Source: Batillaria attramentaria (lineage: Eukaryota; Mollusca; Gastropoda; Batillariidae). From it: DNA of 64,000 nt. The notes below the pieces were generated by a model. It was not told the origin of the DNA. It saw only the letters and a list, made by a program, of their open reading frames with translations, and made no database searches. This document shows positions 21,991 through 33,504 of this stretch, in pieces. Position 1 is the first letter of the stretch; each line of letters begins with the position of its first letter. The stretch is from assembly GCA_018292915.2 (NCBI GenBank), contig JACVVK020000337.1, forward strand, positions 630,001 through 694,000, given 5' to 3'. The position numbers and the translations under genes were made by a program.

Positions 21991-22029
21991 CGTGTGCGCG
22001 CGTGCGTGCGTGAGAGAGAGAGAGAGAGA
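21941..22029 (+). repeat. (GT)n with CGTG variants then (GA)n
   Basis: GT run to 21990, GCGCGTGCGTGCGTG, then GA run. Confidence 0.95.
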
Positions 22030-22229
22030 CCCTAGACAGACAGAGAGAGAAGTGGTTGTAGCCTTAGCAGGCACAAGATCAGCGAGAAGTATGAGCACTT
22101 CTTTACCTTTTCAACTTTTACTGAGGGTCATTCATTCATTCTTTCCACTGACGACTCCCCCACCCCCAACCCTCCTCCCTCCGCTTTCTTTAATTTTTTT
22201 TTTTTTGTAGGGGTTCATTCCATTTATCA

Positions 22230-22240
22230 CACACCACACA

Positions 22241-22293
<53 letters not shown>
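22230..22293 (+). repeat. (CA)n microsatellite
   Basis: CA run with CACCACAC interruptions at the left. Confidence 0.95.
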
Positions 22294-22296
<3 letters not shown>

Positions 22297-22901
22297 AGAT
22301 ATAATTATTCTTACGGAGATTAACCAAACCCACGACCACACACTCAAATCCGGTCACGTCAAGGTGCAAACACACCTGTTGTATCACCGGTGAGTCAGTT
22401 TATCACCCTCTCTGATTCAATCCTGCTATATCTGTTACACCCACGCACGCACCCCACTCCAATCATCCCCGTCTCTGGTCACCGCATTTGCCTTGGGTTA
22501 AACTTTAAATGAGCTAAGCCAACTTATCTTTTTGGAACAGTTTCGCTCATGAGTGCAGCTGTACGCTCGAAATACTCTATCTTGATGATCAGTACAGCTG
22601 TTAATGAAATACAGCGTTGTTTACACTTTGCGGAAGCGGTCGAACATTCCAATTCTATGACTGTTGTTACACTACTGGAGCGCTTAGTCAGTGTGGTCGC
22701 CATGCCATTGAGTACTCTTCTGCTGGCTCAGTGCCAGCATTACAGACGCTGTCACTGTCCAGGTGTATAGGTGGTGTGATGAAAACAGAACGATCTGTGA
22801 GCATAAAAATGATAGCATTAACCCCTTCCATGACAAATATGATTCATTCAACAGTGTTGATGACGTTGTTTTTTTTTATTATTATTTTTTTTTTTTACTG
22901 T

Positions 22902-22945
22902 GTGGCGTTTTAACACCCTTTTTCCACCAGGGCGGTGATATCAGG
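22902..22945 (-). mobile_element. SINE-A tail fragment
   Basis: GGCGTTTTAACACCCTTTTT, CCACC and GGTGATATCA match the 3' part of SINE-A in the usual orientation. Confidence 0.5.
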
Positions 22946-23096
22946 ATAATTGAAACTCCTGTATAACCTTAGATGATACAAAGTATAAATAAAACATGCA
23001 GCTTTATAACTCAATACAGCTGCAACTAGCAATGCCCGACCACTTTGGTCCAGTGCGCCCAACCCATCTCCATAGCTTAAACCCTGTTCTGCAGCG

Positions 23097-23142
<46 letters not shown>

Positions 23143-23162
23143 ACACACACACACACACACAG
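23097..23162 (+). repeat. (GC)n(CA)n microsatellite
   Basis: GCGCGCGCGC leads into a CA run. Confidence 0.95.
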
Positions 23163-24290
23163 AGCGAGAGAGGTACTGGAGTTTGCATAAATTTCTGTAC
23201 CAAGTCGTAAATACAAGTACCATAGTAATGCATGGTACGTGTAAACAAAATCACTCGGGTTTTGAAAAAAAAAAAAAAAAGGCAGTAGAGGAATCCCTGG
23301 TAAATTCGTTATCAGTGTTTATAGAACAAAATAACAGAAGTGTGTGCATCAGTATAGAATTATCTATGTTACCTACCACTGCACCATCAGTATCCACCCC
23401 CCCCCCCCCCCCCCCCCCGGGTTCTCATATATATATATACAGTATATATATTCTGCAATGGACATCATAGTCTGATTCATTTTCAGAATGTCTGATTACT
23501 TTCTTACCAACGGGGACACAATTATATCGTAACATTTTCTCACACCAGTGGATAATATTCAGGACGAATGTCCTAGTATACTTCTACGGTCAGCCAGGGC
23601 ATTTGTGCTGTTATAAATCCTATGGATCCAAAAAATTTAAAAACGACAACAACAAAAACACTTCCTCCCTCTTTCTAAGACTGAAATATTCATCAGTTAA
23701 GTATTGCACAACATTATTTGTGCTTTCCTTTTAAACAGACTACTGTACTGTTGATGCCGCTATGGAGAACAGGATACGCTGTACATAGGGTTTGGGTGAA
23801 GGGAAGTAACTCAGTTATTATTTTGCTGTACAGGCCAAGTACTGGCATAGGGATTCTACTAAACTCATTACTCTATATTGCCCCGTTCTAAATTTGCGGT
23901 GCGCACATATTTATCATCACTTTGGAAACAAATCTAGTCTTTTTCAAACCCTATAATAGAACATGTTTACCATATATTGTACATATAATTATGTTAAAAT
24001 AAATTTCCACCACTTTTCAGGTTCAGAATACTCTGCTGTTTATTTTGGCAGGTGGCTAATATCACCTCTTTTGAGGTGTTGACTCCACCATCTACATAAA
24101 TCATGTTGAAAAGACAAAAGTCAAAGATCTAGTCTCCGCTGTTTTGACAACTGTATGCGGGAGGACATTGTGTCAATATTCTACTGGCTCTGATGTACAC
24201 GCAAATAAAAAATTAATAGTATATTTTGTCAGGGCGCTGGGAATGGGATGAATATTTAATCCAAATGGAGGTCAGTTGTCATACAGGTCA
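23163..24290. other. AT-rich stretch, no gene recognised
   Basis: Contains poly-A (23264-23280), poly-C (23398-23418) and short TA runs. It is relatively poor in the transposons found elsewhere. Confidence 0.45.
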
Positions 24291-24293
24291 TAC

Positions 24294-24550
24294 TATGTGA
24301 CCCGTTCTCACAAAAGGGACCATAAGTCGAAAATTATCAATTTTGAGATAATATATATGTATATCACTGCAATCTGCTGGTTATGCAGTTTAATATAAGA
24401 ATGAAAGCTGTACTACTAAAATTGACATATATCAGCAGTAGAAGTTGGCAACTCACAAGGCGGCCATACTGACCCCCAGCACTCTTTTCGCCTGTAGTGG
24501 CGTTCGGCCTGGTGCGACTTACGGTCACTTTCGCGAGAACGGGTCACATT
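24294..24550. mobile_element. MITE with ~38-base terminal inverted repeats
   Basis: The left end TATGTGACCCGTTCTCACAA with GACCATAAGTCG is the inverse of the right end CGACTTACGGTCACTTTCGC with GAGAACGGGTCACA. About 256 bases, non-coding. Confidence 0.82.
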
Positions 24551-24591
24551 TTTTTAACATAAAATGCTGTGACAGCCATTTCATGTTGTGA

Positions 24592-24690
24592 GAAGGGAGG
24601 GAGGGGAAGGGAGGGGAAGGGAGGGGAGGGGAAGGGAGGAGGGAGGGGAGGGAAGGGAGGGAGAGGGGAGGGGAGGGAAGGGAGGGGAGC
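24592..24690 (+). repeat. Polypurine GGGA/GGGGAA tract
   Basis: About 98 bases without a pyrimidine, with more than 15 runs of three or more G. Confidence 0.95.
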
Positions 24691-24861
24691 ATTTCAAGCA
24701 TGTATGTACACATGTATGCACTGTATGTGTAATTCACACAGTATGACTGCTGGCCACTTTGGCAATGAAATTCTACCTTTAAAAAAAAGAAGAAGAAAAA
24801 ATCAATTTAAGCTCACCAGTTTCGTCATCCCCTTAGTTTTAAAGATAGCAAAAGGGGGTTT

Positions 24862-24952
24862 CATCATTTGACATTTTGTCATCATTTGACATTTTGTCAT
24901 CATTTGACATTTTGTCATCATTTGACACTTTGTCATCATTTGACATTTTGTG
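24862..24952 (+). repeat. 18-base minisatellite, five units
   Basis: TCATCATTTGACATTTTG repeated five times, one unit with a single C substitution (GACACTTTG). Confidence 0.96.
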
Positions 24953-24959
24953 CGCTTGA

Positions 24960-25086
24960 ATGAGGAAAAGGAATGGGGTTAACCCTTTTCATTTTTCTCC
25001 AAATCTAGAAACTACCTGTGTGTTAGTAATGAAGTTTGAATTTTCAGTGAATGGATTAGTACTGCCACACTTGGTACAATATATGC
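24960..25086. other. No gene recognised
   Basis: Short unassigned stretch before a dispersed repeat. Confidence 0.4.
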
Positions 25087-25190
25087 TATGGTATGCTTCT
25101 CCTCGGTGCACGATATATCCATCTCTTTCGAGGGCTGGACGATGAAACAGTGAAAGCCTGCTGCTGCTACGTGCTACTGTGTGTGCCAGC
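25087..25190 (+). repeat. Dispersed repeat shared with 28790-28930
   Basis: Shares CTTCTCCTCGG, CATCTCT, GGGCTGG, GACGA and AGCCTGCTGC in the same order as the copy at 28790-28930; likely a retroposon of unknown type. Confidence 0.6.
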
Positions 25191-25925
25191 AGTAATGTAT
25201 GTTTGGGCTGGTGAGGAGTCTACAGTCAATTTTTTTTTTTTTAGCTGAACACATCTTTATGTAATATCATACAGCTATTCAGCTATGACTCGCAGAGCAA
25301 AGTAAAGGTTATAGAGTATTTCTGCTTAAAAAAAGAAGAAAAAAAAAGAAAAGGTTTTGTCACTGTCAGTTGCCAGATTCAACACATTCTTCAGACATTG
25401 CCTGAAAATTGTCACATCCATTCAGTCACTACTACACTAATATTTGAGAGTTGTAGGTACCGGGTAATATGTGGTTGTTTTCAAGAACAACAGTTGTCAG
25501 TCCGTTAATTGTTAAAAAAAGGTAAGTCAAACAGATTAGATTTTTTTCTCCCTCTATCGGGGTGTAGATGAATGGACAAAGTGGAAAAAGAAAGACATGC
25601 ATAATATCTATGTACATTGGCAGCAGCAAAACGAGCTTTCATGGAGCACAAGCACTCGGACATTTGCAAGTGTGTGTAACATGTACAACCCGCTGGGTTG
25701 TGCATGTTACCAGGCACGACTAATGGGAAGAAACTCTTGTTGCTTTGCTGGTTTGGAAAGGGAGACAATCCGTAGAAATGTGATTTCAGAAATTGTTTTA
25801 TTATTTTGTTTTATTTTATGATTGTTTCTTTGTGTTTGAGGAAGGATTTCACTTACAAGATAGTTTAGTTATTTTTGTGGTTGTTTATTGTGTTAATTAT
25901 AGTTACTGTTTTGTTTTGTTTCAGT
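25191..25925. other. No gene recognised
   Basis: AT-rich, unassigned; several short A- and T-runs. Confidence 0.4.
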
Positions 25926-25929
25926 GCCC

Positions 25930-26065
25930 ATCTGAATGACTTGAATGACTTGAATGACTTTGAGTGACTTTGAATGACTTTGAATGAGACTCTGAACGAG
26001 TTTCTGAATCGCTCTGACTCTGAATGAGTTTTGACTCTCTGAGTTCTGAATGCTCTGAGTCTGCA
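25930..26065 (+). repeat. Degenerate ~11-13-base tandem repeat
   Basis: Units of TGAATGACTTT and related GACTCTGAATGAG repeat with increasing divergence to the right. Confidence 0.8.
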
Positions 26066-26155
26066 AATAAACATTATCAAGAAGATCAACATCTTGTGTG
26101 CCCTTTTTCTGGAGCCAAAAAAGTGGTTACATGTGGAAAACTGTACAGCATAATA

Positions 26156-26156
<1 letters not shown>

Positions 26157-26243
<87 letters not shown>
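26157..26243 (+). repeat. (CT)n(CA)n compound microsatellite
   Basis: CT run followed by about 34 CA units. Confidence 0.97.
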
Positions 26244-26244
<1 letters not shown>

Positions 26245-27320
26245 CATTTGTTACATTTACGTTTAAACTATTCTGTTAATTTGGATATCTATTATATATA
26301 TTTAGCCTAGTTCATTTTTCTGTGGTATTTTCAAACACATTAGTGTACTCAAGTTAAATGAGGATATTGGCCTGCGGAAATTGACAGAAATAAGTTCTGT
26401 CAGGAGATTCGTCAGACACTCCAAAAGAAACCTCAGCTTGTCACCTAGGTCACGCATGTCACATTTATTACAGAGCCTCTCTTTTCTAGGAATACCTTTC
26501 TTCTACCCTGCTCATCACTAAGCTGTGGTTACTACATCTAAATTTCATGAGTGGTACACGTCAGGCAATAGGGAAATATAATTTTCTTGTCCAAACTGTT
26601 TTGTAATTTCTGTAAATAAAGACAACTTTCTATTAGAATCAGGCCACTCTCTGGGGCACAGTACAGGGGACTGTACTCGGGCGTCCATTAATTGTTAAGC
26701 AGAAAAGAGTGGCTTCCCTTGCTCATGACCTCCTCCTCTACTATCTGGTAGGACCACAAGTTGTAACCGACAGTTACGCATGGCAAGGGCACAGGCAAAC
26801 AACTGAAAGGCCTGATGGATGATTCTGTGTTGATACCCCCCCCCCCCCCATCAATTTGCCTGTTCCCGGTTGGACAGTTCTCACTCCTTACAATATAGCT
26901 GCACCCCTATGGTGTCGTCTGCTACACAAATGATCATAACTATAATATAAATCAACAAAAATGCTTAGCGTGTGCCAAAAACGTTTGTTTACTTGAGTTT
27001 GAGTGGTATTATAAAAAATTATGTGAGTTTTGAATATGCTGTGCTGTATCTGCTGGTCTTTGTAATGTTTTTGTTGCAATGTTTTCATGTGATTAATTCG
27101 CTGACTCCATTGTAATGGATCGGCATAGGCCTATGCAAATAAAAATATCCGAGTCTCTCTCTCTACAGCTAGGGATGGGGACCGGGAGGGTGCTAGAGCT
27201 GAACGTCGGGCACTGACGCGAAAAAGCCTATGTGTGAAAACTTGAAATATGCTACTTTTTTGTTGTTGTTGCAGAATTCTGCTTTTTTTTTTCTTTAGGG
27301 AGGGGTAGGAGGCGGTATTT
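26244..27320. other. No gene recognised; possible retroposon tails
   Basis: AATAAA-containing stretches at 26610-26630 and 27130-27150 resemble LINE or mRNA 3' ends but have no coding partner. Poly-C at 26837-26849. Confidence 0.4.
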
Positions 27321-27328
27321 GTCCCCCC

Positions 27329-27344
27329 CTCTCTCTCTCTCTCT

Positions 27345-27405
<61 letters not shown>
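27329..27405 (+). repeat. (CT)n(CA)n compound microsatellite
   Basis: CT run, CAAACA, then CA run. Confidence 0.96.
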
Positions 27406-27407
<2 letters not shown>

Positions 27408-27746
27408 CCCGGTCCCGCCCCGCCCCGCCCCCTCACGTGTTGTCGTCCCCCTTCTGCTCCTACTAATCAATTGAGTTTGCCGCCCGCCATGGGCATCAGG
27501 TGGCAAATGAAATGGCCAACAACTAAATTAATTAAGGCCAGGACTATACTAACTAGGTTCACAGTGGCCATTTTATTTTAATTTTTTGTGTGGTCTATAC
27601 TTATCTCAAATTTATTCTGTTTCCCCGGCTCAGTCTTAGTTTTATGTCTGTTTATAAAATCAGTTTAGCCCTGAAGTTTATCCCGTTTTAAAATAAACAT
27701 CCGATCTTGTAAAGACTGGGGCCGATGATAGGAGGCCGCTTTTAAA

Positions 27747-27901
27747 GGGTGGGTGGGTGTTTGGGGGTTTAACGTCCTTTTCCACCTCATACGGGTGATG
27801 TCAAAGACGGGGCAACGATGACAGAGCCAGCACAAATAGTTGGCCCCAGCCGGGATACGAACTCACGACCCGAGCATTAGAAGTCCAACGCTCTACCATT
27901 C
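27747..27901 (-). mobile_element. SINE-A copy truncated in the A box but with intact target duplication
   Basis: Ends at CTCTACCATTC, lacking the last ~17 bases of the head, yet is flanked by CCGCTTTTAAA at 27736-27746 and 27902-27912. The truncation therefore arose during insertion. Confidence 0.93.
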
Positions 27902-27984
27902 CCGCTTTTAAAACCGCTTTTACGGCCCCTTCCCAACAAATACCATCGCAGAACACCTTGACTAAGTACACTAATAATACTGAA

Positions 27985-28110
27985 TAAATGATAATAAATG
28001 GTATTTGTAGGGCGCATTTCTTTAAATAAAACTCAATGCGCCCAACACTCACTGACACTCACGCATGTTTTACAACGATGGACAGACATACACTGGTGAA
28101 ACTGACTAGT
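27985..28110 (-). mobile_element. SINE-C-like fragment with GCGC tail
   Basis: AATAAATGATAATAAATGGT, GTAGGGCGCATTTC and CAATGCGCCCAACACTCACT resemble the (AAT)n-GCGC retroposons at 43557 and 62290. Confidence 0.5.
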
Positions 28111-28374
28111 TAAACAGGAAATGACTGGAGTTATTTGTGGCCTCACGCCGCTCAACTTGAGCAACAAAGACCAACTCGCGGCTGAGGAAATTACCGGAAG
28201 GCTTTGCAATAAGAAAAAAAAAGAAAAAAAAAAGATGGAACGTTTAAGAAAACAGACAGTATGGGCGCATTTCTCAAGACTGATTTTCAGGCAGAGAATT
28301 CCAACAGGTTGGAATATACAAGTATACAAGAGTATAAATCTTCCCCATCCACAAAAAGTTGTTTTTCTATAGAG

Positions 28375-28550
28375 GGTGGGTGGGTGGGTGTTTGGGAGTT
28401 TAACGTCCTTTTCCCCCACGTACGGGTGATATCAAAGACGGGGCAACGAGAAAAAGGCCAGTGCAAGCATTTGGCCCCAGCCAGGATTCGAACTCACGAT
28501 CCAATCATTAAGACTCCAGCGCTCTACCATTCGGCTATCCCGGCTCCCCG
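28375..28550 (-). mobile_element. SINE-A copy with target duplication
   Basis: Full length, flanked by TTTCTATAGAG (28364-28374) and TTTCTCTAGAG (28551-28561). Confidence 0.92.
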
Positions 28551-28572
28551 TTTCTCTAGAGAGAAACAACTG

Positions 28573-28574
<2 letters not shown>

Positions 28575-28613
<39 letters not shown>

Positions 28614-28620
28614 CACACAC
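28575..28620 (+). repeat. (CA)n microsatellite
   Basis: CA run beside the SINE-A insertion. Confidence 0.95.
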
Positions 28621-28783
28621 TTAATCGCAAAAAAATCCTTTGTTTATGCGAGTGATTTCAATCAACCAGGCATCATCACAAGTGTTCCACTCAGGGACAG
28701 ACATCCCCGCTGGGTACTTCATACATGTCCGATTGAATTGCAGCCGCGTCATTGCTAGCTGACCCCATCCGATGGCGCCACTG

Positions 28784-28818
28784 TGGTATGGTATGGTATG
28801 GTATGGTATGGTATGGTA
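28784..28818 (+). repeat. (TGGTA)n pentanucleotide repeat
   Basis: Seven TGGTA units leading into a dispersed repeat at 28790-28930. Confidence 0.93.
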
Positions 28819-30536
28819 GACTTCTCCTCGGCGCACATACCCATCTCTGCTGAAATGCTCACGGCGCCGCAGGGCTGGAGGACGAAGCAGTGGAAGCCTG
28901 CTGCCGCTAAGCGCTACCGGCTTTATGTGCAATCCACCCTGCTATTCACTCTGGTGCGTGCGACAGTATTTCTGTTTACCACGACACCGGCCACAGCCGA
29001 CTCTTTCTTCGAAAGATGAACGTGGGATTTTTAGCGTGCACACTTGATGTATGTGCGTGCATGTGTACACGAAGGCGAGACAGGCACCGTAAACGAGTCT
29101 CCACATGGAGACATGTGCTATAGCACATCTGCGTAACCGCGCAAAGAACCACAGCGACGATCATGGATGGCCTCGGCACGTAGAACAGTCAGGTTTTGAA
29201 TGATTGAAAGATGCCGACTTCCGCGGACCTTCTGAGGTATGAGATTCTATCGCAGCTAAATCATTCTAGATTTGGTCTGTGTCGGTCGTGTGCGGGTTGT
29301 AACACACCTGTACACCTTTCAAACACTTTCTGGACACTTTTTGGGCCCAGATTTCAGTAGGCGGGTCCTTTCACTCCCCCCCCCCCCCCCCGCTACGAAC
29401 ATGCTCTACATAGTTTTTTTTTCCCCAGCGCGTCATGATGATGAACGAATGTCAGAGCACCACGTCAATAAAATATGACGTCGGCAAATGACGCTTATAA
29501 TATGCGTAAGTGCGCGTGCTTCGTCCCGCAATCTTTGTGGGACGTGGTTTGTGCAACTTTGTGGCCGAAATGTGCTTGGATGTACGAGAACTGACGATAA
29601 CGGCTGCAGCCATTTCTTTTTAGATTTTTTTTTTATGACACCAGAGACACATTATCTATACTGTGACAGATCTAGAAAGGTTTCATTCTGGTTAAGTTAA
29701 GTCTCAGTTAAAATCAGTTCACACGAAGGTGGTGTATGCGTTTATATGGTGTTTAATTACAACAGTATATTCAATACATTGACAAAATGAGCAAAAAGCC
29801 CTCATTAATACTAAAAAAAAATCATAAGGTCAGGAAACTTTTTAAAAAGATAAAGTGAACAATAAAATTGTAAAATATACAATAGACTGCTGCTCAGTCC
29901 TGTAAATGGTAAACGATTGCGTGTCGTTACGCGTAAAACACGGAAAAGTGACACGTTTTGTGCGTAGAATGCACTGCTTAGACCTCACGCTAAATTCGCA
30001 GCTTTTGTTCTAACCAACACGACATAATCCCAAGAACGTTAATTACGTTTCAAAGATTATATGTATGTCATTATCATGTATATGTATGTACGTATTTCCA
30101 GCTTAACCTACTTCCTACTATCTCGCGATTAAAAAAAAAAAAATCAGCCTGGATTTTACTCCTGCTCCAGTTAAGCCCCGCATGAACGCTCTGTTCTCTG
30201 GATTACGTTGCCATTCTAGTTATACTAGCCCAGCCTCCATAATATTGGTCTGCTTGTGACCAGCCTCAACTGAGGGCGTCATGGATTTCCGTATTTCAGA
30301 CAGGAGACCAGGCACGTAGCGATTGGATTCATATGTATGCTGTGATGTACTTCAGTTGTCATGTCAATGGACACAGTCTACTCGAAAGCCTAGTCCTATT
30401 TCACTTACGGTCCACAGACTCCAAATCTTGGTCCGTATGGCTGTCAACACACGTTCAACACACCAAACATGTCACAGAAAGGCGCGCCTTCCAGCAAGCC
30501 ATGCAAACTGGATCAGCATATTCGTTTGAAAATAGA
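28819..30536. other. Region downstream of the left paralogue, no gene recognised
   Basis: Starts with the dispersed repeat shared with 25087. Poly-C lies at 29378-29391. I see no definite polyadenylation site for the minus-strand gene ending at 30537. Confidence 0.4.
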
Positions 30537-30824
30537 TTAGATGTCGGAGTTGTCAAAGGCGTTGACAAGGACCATAGGCAGTCCCCGCAAGGCAAGCCAT
30601 TGGCTGAGAGTTTCGGGTGGCATCAGAAGCACTTCTACCAGCAGATACTGTAGCGCGCGCTGCACGCAGATCTGGCAGATTTCGGTGGCAGGCATCGACA
30701 TGACCATGAGCGCCATCTTGGCTCTGACGTAGATGGGTCTTTTTGGCGAGAGTTTGAAGTGCTGTTTGATGTCTTCCAGACGGGCGTTTACCTCTTCATC
30801 TGTTTCACCCAATTTCTCCCACTC
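30537..30824 (-). CDS. Left paralogue terminal exon 9
   Basis: Encodes EWEKLGETDEEVNARLEDI, KMALMVMSMPATEICQ, RALQYLL and ETLSQWLALRGLPMVLV before a stop at 30537, after acceptor GTGTTTCAG. The ALMVMSMPATEIC core is identical in both copies, and the flanking 55 bases of DNA differ at about one position. The segment is hydrophobic and probably an amphipathic helix bundle rather than a membrane span. Confidence 0.85.
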   Translation of the reverse strand, partial: EWEKLGETDEEVNARLEDIKQHFKLSPKRPIYVRAKMALMVMSMPATEICQICVQRALQYLLVEVLLMPPETLSQWLALRGLPMVLVNAFDNSDI

Positions 30825-31096
30825 CTGAAACACAGAAGAAAATCCAGCGGAAGTTAGCCCACCGCAACGCCTACTTCTTCAGGAGATCCAGCGAATCACA
30901 CTTCCTCGTGAGTCGTGACTGTTGCAATACCCAAACTTCTCCCCAGGAAAATGACAAGAAGGAAATGCACGATCCCTTTAGGAGCACGAACTAAAACATA
31001 CGTGAGTAGTTCACGCATTTGGTTTTAGTTAACGCCAGGCAGAAAACAAGGAATTCCCTCCATTCAAATGTCTCTTCTGTTCGAGTCGGTTTGTAT

Positions 31097-31285
31097 TAAT
31101 AATAATAATAATGGGTATTTAAGTGTATCTATAAAGGGTATCCTGCAGCGCAGGCGCTCAGGGCGCCTTTCAATCAAGACACACCCACTCAAACAGAAAC
31201 ACACGCATCATTCCTCCACACGGCATACCTTTGACTACAAACACATAATATGCAGCATCATACAAGGCCTCCCATGCACCCAGCT

Positions 31286-31352
<67 letters not shown>

Positions 31353-31480
31353 GCACGCACGCACGCAAGCACGCACGCAAGCACGCACGCACACTCACGC
31401 GCGCACCACACACACGACCAGCAAGACGATGATGTGGCAACAGCTATTGGTTGAGGGCAGTGAAGAGATGGGTTTTCACA
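31097..31480 (-). mobile_element. SINE-C-like retroposon carrying a (CA)n/(ACGC)n core
   Basis: AATAATAATAATAATGGGTA, GCGCAGGCGCTCAGGGCGCC and a long CA run (31288-31346), then ACGC repeats to 31400 and GGGTTTTCACATTTTGCTTC. It sits in intron 8 of the left paralogue. Confidence 0.55.
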
Positions 31481-31695
31481 TTTTGCTTCAAAAATGTCAA
31501 GTGGTGTTTTTGTTTTTTTTCGGGTTTTTTGTTGTTGTTGTCTGCATATCTGATTGATGCTGGGGGATCATTCCAAAAGGTCGGACCCTCTTAGGAAAAA
31601 ACTACGCTGACCACAGGTCTTTCTTCTGACATGAGCGATACGGAGTTTCCGTGCGTCGGCGGCAAAAACGAAGTTATCAAACTTATACGCCTTAC

Positions 31696-31869
31696 TTCTT
31701 CTTCAAGAGTTCTGTACCAGCCGGTGATTTCACAGTCATACAGGACTTTCTTCTGTCTTTCACGTCTGCTTCGGCTGGTCAGTTCCTGCATGATCGCATA
31801 CTGATGGTTGAACTGCCGTTGAAAGGGTATACCCCGCAGAGTGCTTATATTCAAGTGGAAGCGTTCCAT
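31696..31869 (-). CDS. Left paralogue exon 8
   Basis: A 174-base, phase-0 exon, identical in length to its paralogue, with acceptor GTCATCAG and donor GTAAGG. It encodes MERFHLNISTLRGIP, RRERQKKVLYDCEIT and GWYRTLEEE. The YDCEITGWYRTLEEE end is identical in both copies. Confidence 0.85.
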
Positions 31870-31974
31870 CTGATGACACAAGTAAAGACACAACTCCAAT
31901 CGTCACAACTAGCAGGAGACCTACAAACAGAATACGGTATAATAGTGATACTAATAAGAAGAATATAGCGCTGT

Positions 31975-32071
31975 TAAAATAATAAATAACAGTTCTAACC
32001 GCCTTACAAAAATAAAACAAAATAGGAAGTGAAAAGGAAGAAATATATACAAAAATATACAAAGCCTCAGG

Positions 32072-32127
<56 letters not shown>

Positions 32128-32200
32128 GATACAAACCGGATCAGCTAAATGGTGTTTAGAGCAGATAACAGTTGGGTTTTGAGGTTTTTTTGAAAGTTTC
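31975..32200 (-). mobile_element. SINE-C-like retroposon with (CA)n core, copy 1
   Basis: AATAAATAACAGTTCTAA, GGAAGAAATATA, a CA run (32074-32124), ACAAACCGGATCAG and TAAATGGTGTTTAG match 55184-55390 in the same order. Confidence 0.7.
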
Positions 32201-32625
32201 AGGGGAGGGTGATTAGCTGGGTGAATGAGGGAGGTAATTCCAGGCTGAAGGACCTGGATGAACCCGGAGTAAAGAGCTTTTCCGTCTACGAGTTACCACA
32301 CATTCTTTACTAACTAAATAAATTAAGGCTCAACTGACAATAATTTATTAAGAAATGCACCTTACAACAAAGGCGAACAGCCTTGAGCCGTCGCTTATAT
32401 CCATGTGGTTTTGAAAATTACGAACATCCGTAATAACCACCAAACTATTTTCCAGCATATGACTAAAGTTTGTTGTTGTTGTTGTTTTGCATTGAAGAAG
32501 TATTAACTTTGCTCGGGGCGAAGTTTGGCCCCATTTGCCCGCCGTACTGTTCAGATTCACATATACATAATCAGTCTACCAAATTCATATCTAATATATG
32601 ATAGTAACTAATGTCAAACACAGAC

Positions 32626-32833
32626 CTTTTCAATGTCAGCCCTTTTCAGCCGTTCTTCGGCAAGTTTCTCTATCTTCTGCCGCGATCGTGCCCACTGTTT
32701 GCGCTCTTGCTTGATATCTTCCAGATATATATCATTCCCCATAGCTGAGGCGCTGTGCCGCAAGTATTTGAGGCATCTTCGGCATCTTCAGTTCGCCCTC
32801 GTCAGTCTCTTCCTGCTCTGCAGCCGCAATGCT
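32626..32833 (-). CDS. Left paralogue exon 7 with internal frameshift
   Basis: Starts SIAAAEQEETDEGELKM and ends in a different frame with QERKQWARSRQKIEKLAEE and RADIEK. Acceptor GACCCAG, donor GTCTGT (weak). Length 208 against 189 in the right copy. The switch occurs near a nine-base tandem duplication (GAAGATGCC twice, about 32772-32789). The first frame meets TGA at 32732-32734. Confidence 0.65.
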
Positions 32834-33182
32834 CTGGGTCGACAGAAATCCAGCATAAAATTAAAGCACCTTGACTGAGTTCATAAAGCATTGAACAAGT
32901 TGGCGGTCCTGCTCCCACTATTGGTATTGATGGGTGGACTATTCCTGGTCACGCGCACGATTGATCCGCTGGACCTTCGGCGGCAAACAAGTGTGCTCAG
33001 CTAATGCTGTAACTATACGACAAGGACGCCAGTTTTAGACCAAGACACTCGCCTGAACTTGGTCTCTCATTGCCCCTGTTTAAATCCCATGTGAAGACCT
33101 TTCTCTTCCATCAAGCCTTGCATAGTTAACTTCTGTTGAGTCTGTTTGTGTGTACCATGAGTCGTTGCACCTGCCAAATTAT

Positions 33183-33206
33183 ATATAGGAGGGGAGGTAA
33201 GGGGGG

Positions 33207-33239
<33 letters not shown>

Positions 33240-33249
33240 CGTGTGTGTG

Positions 33250-33287
<38 letters not shown>
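33183..33287 (+). repeat. (GA)n(GT)n compound microsatellite
   Basis: GGGGGGGGGAGAGAGAGA then GT run to 33285; intron 6 of the left paralogue. Confidence 0.95.
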
Positions 33288-33288
<1 letters not shown>

Positions 33289-33504
33289 AAGCGCATCGAG
33301 TCGTTGGCATTTAGACAGCAGCGCTTTATAAAAACTATGTATTATTATCATATAAACTCGAGAACAAGACATTTATCATCAGCTGTGTTGGCAATGGGCG
33401 TTGGTTTATCAGGAGAAGTGTTGGAGGGTTATAGCATAAGTACATCTATTACATTTTTGTGGGGATTTTTGGGGGGCACATGTCTGCCGGCGAACAAACC
33501 TTAC

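Noticed and set aside
24862..24952. Regular 18-base repeats as a CRISPR array
   Set aside because: The units are contiguous with no spacers, and the DNA is eukaryotic.
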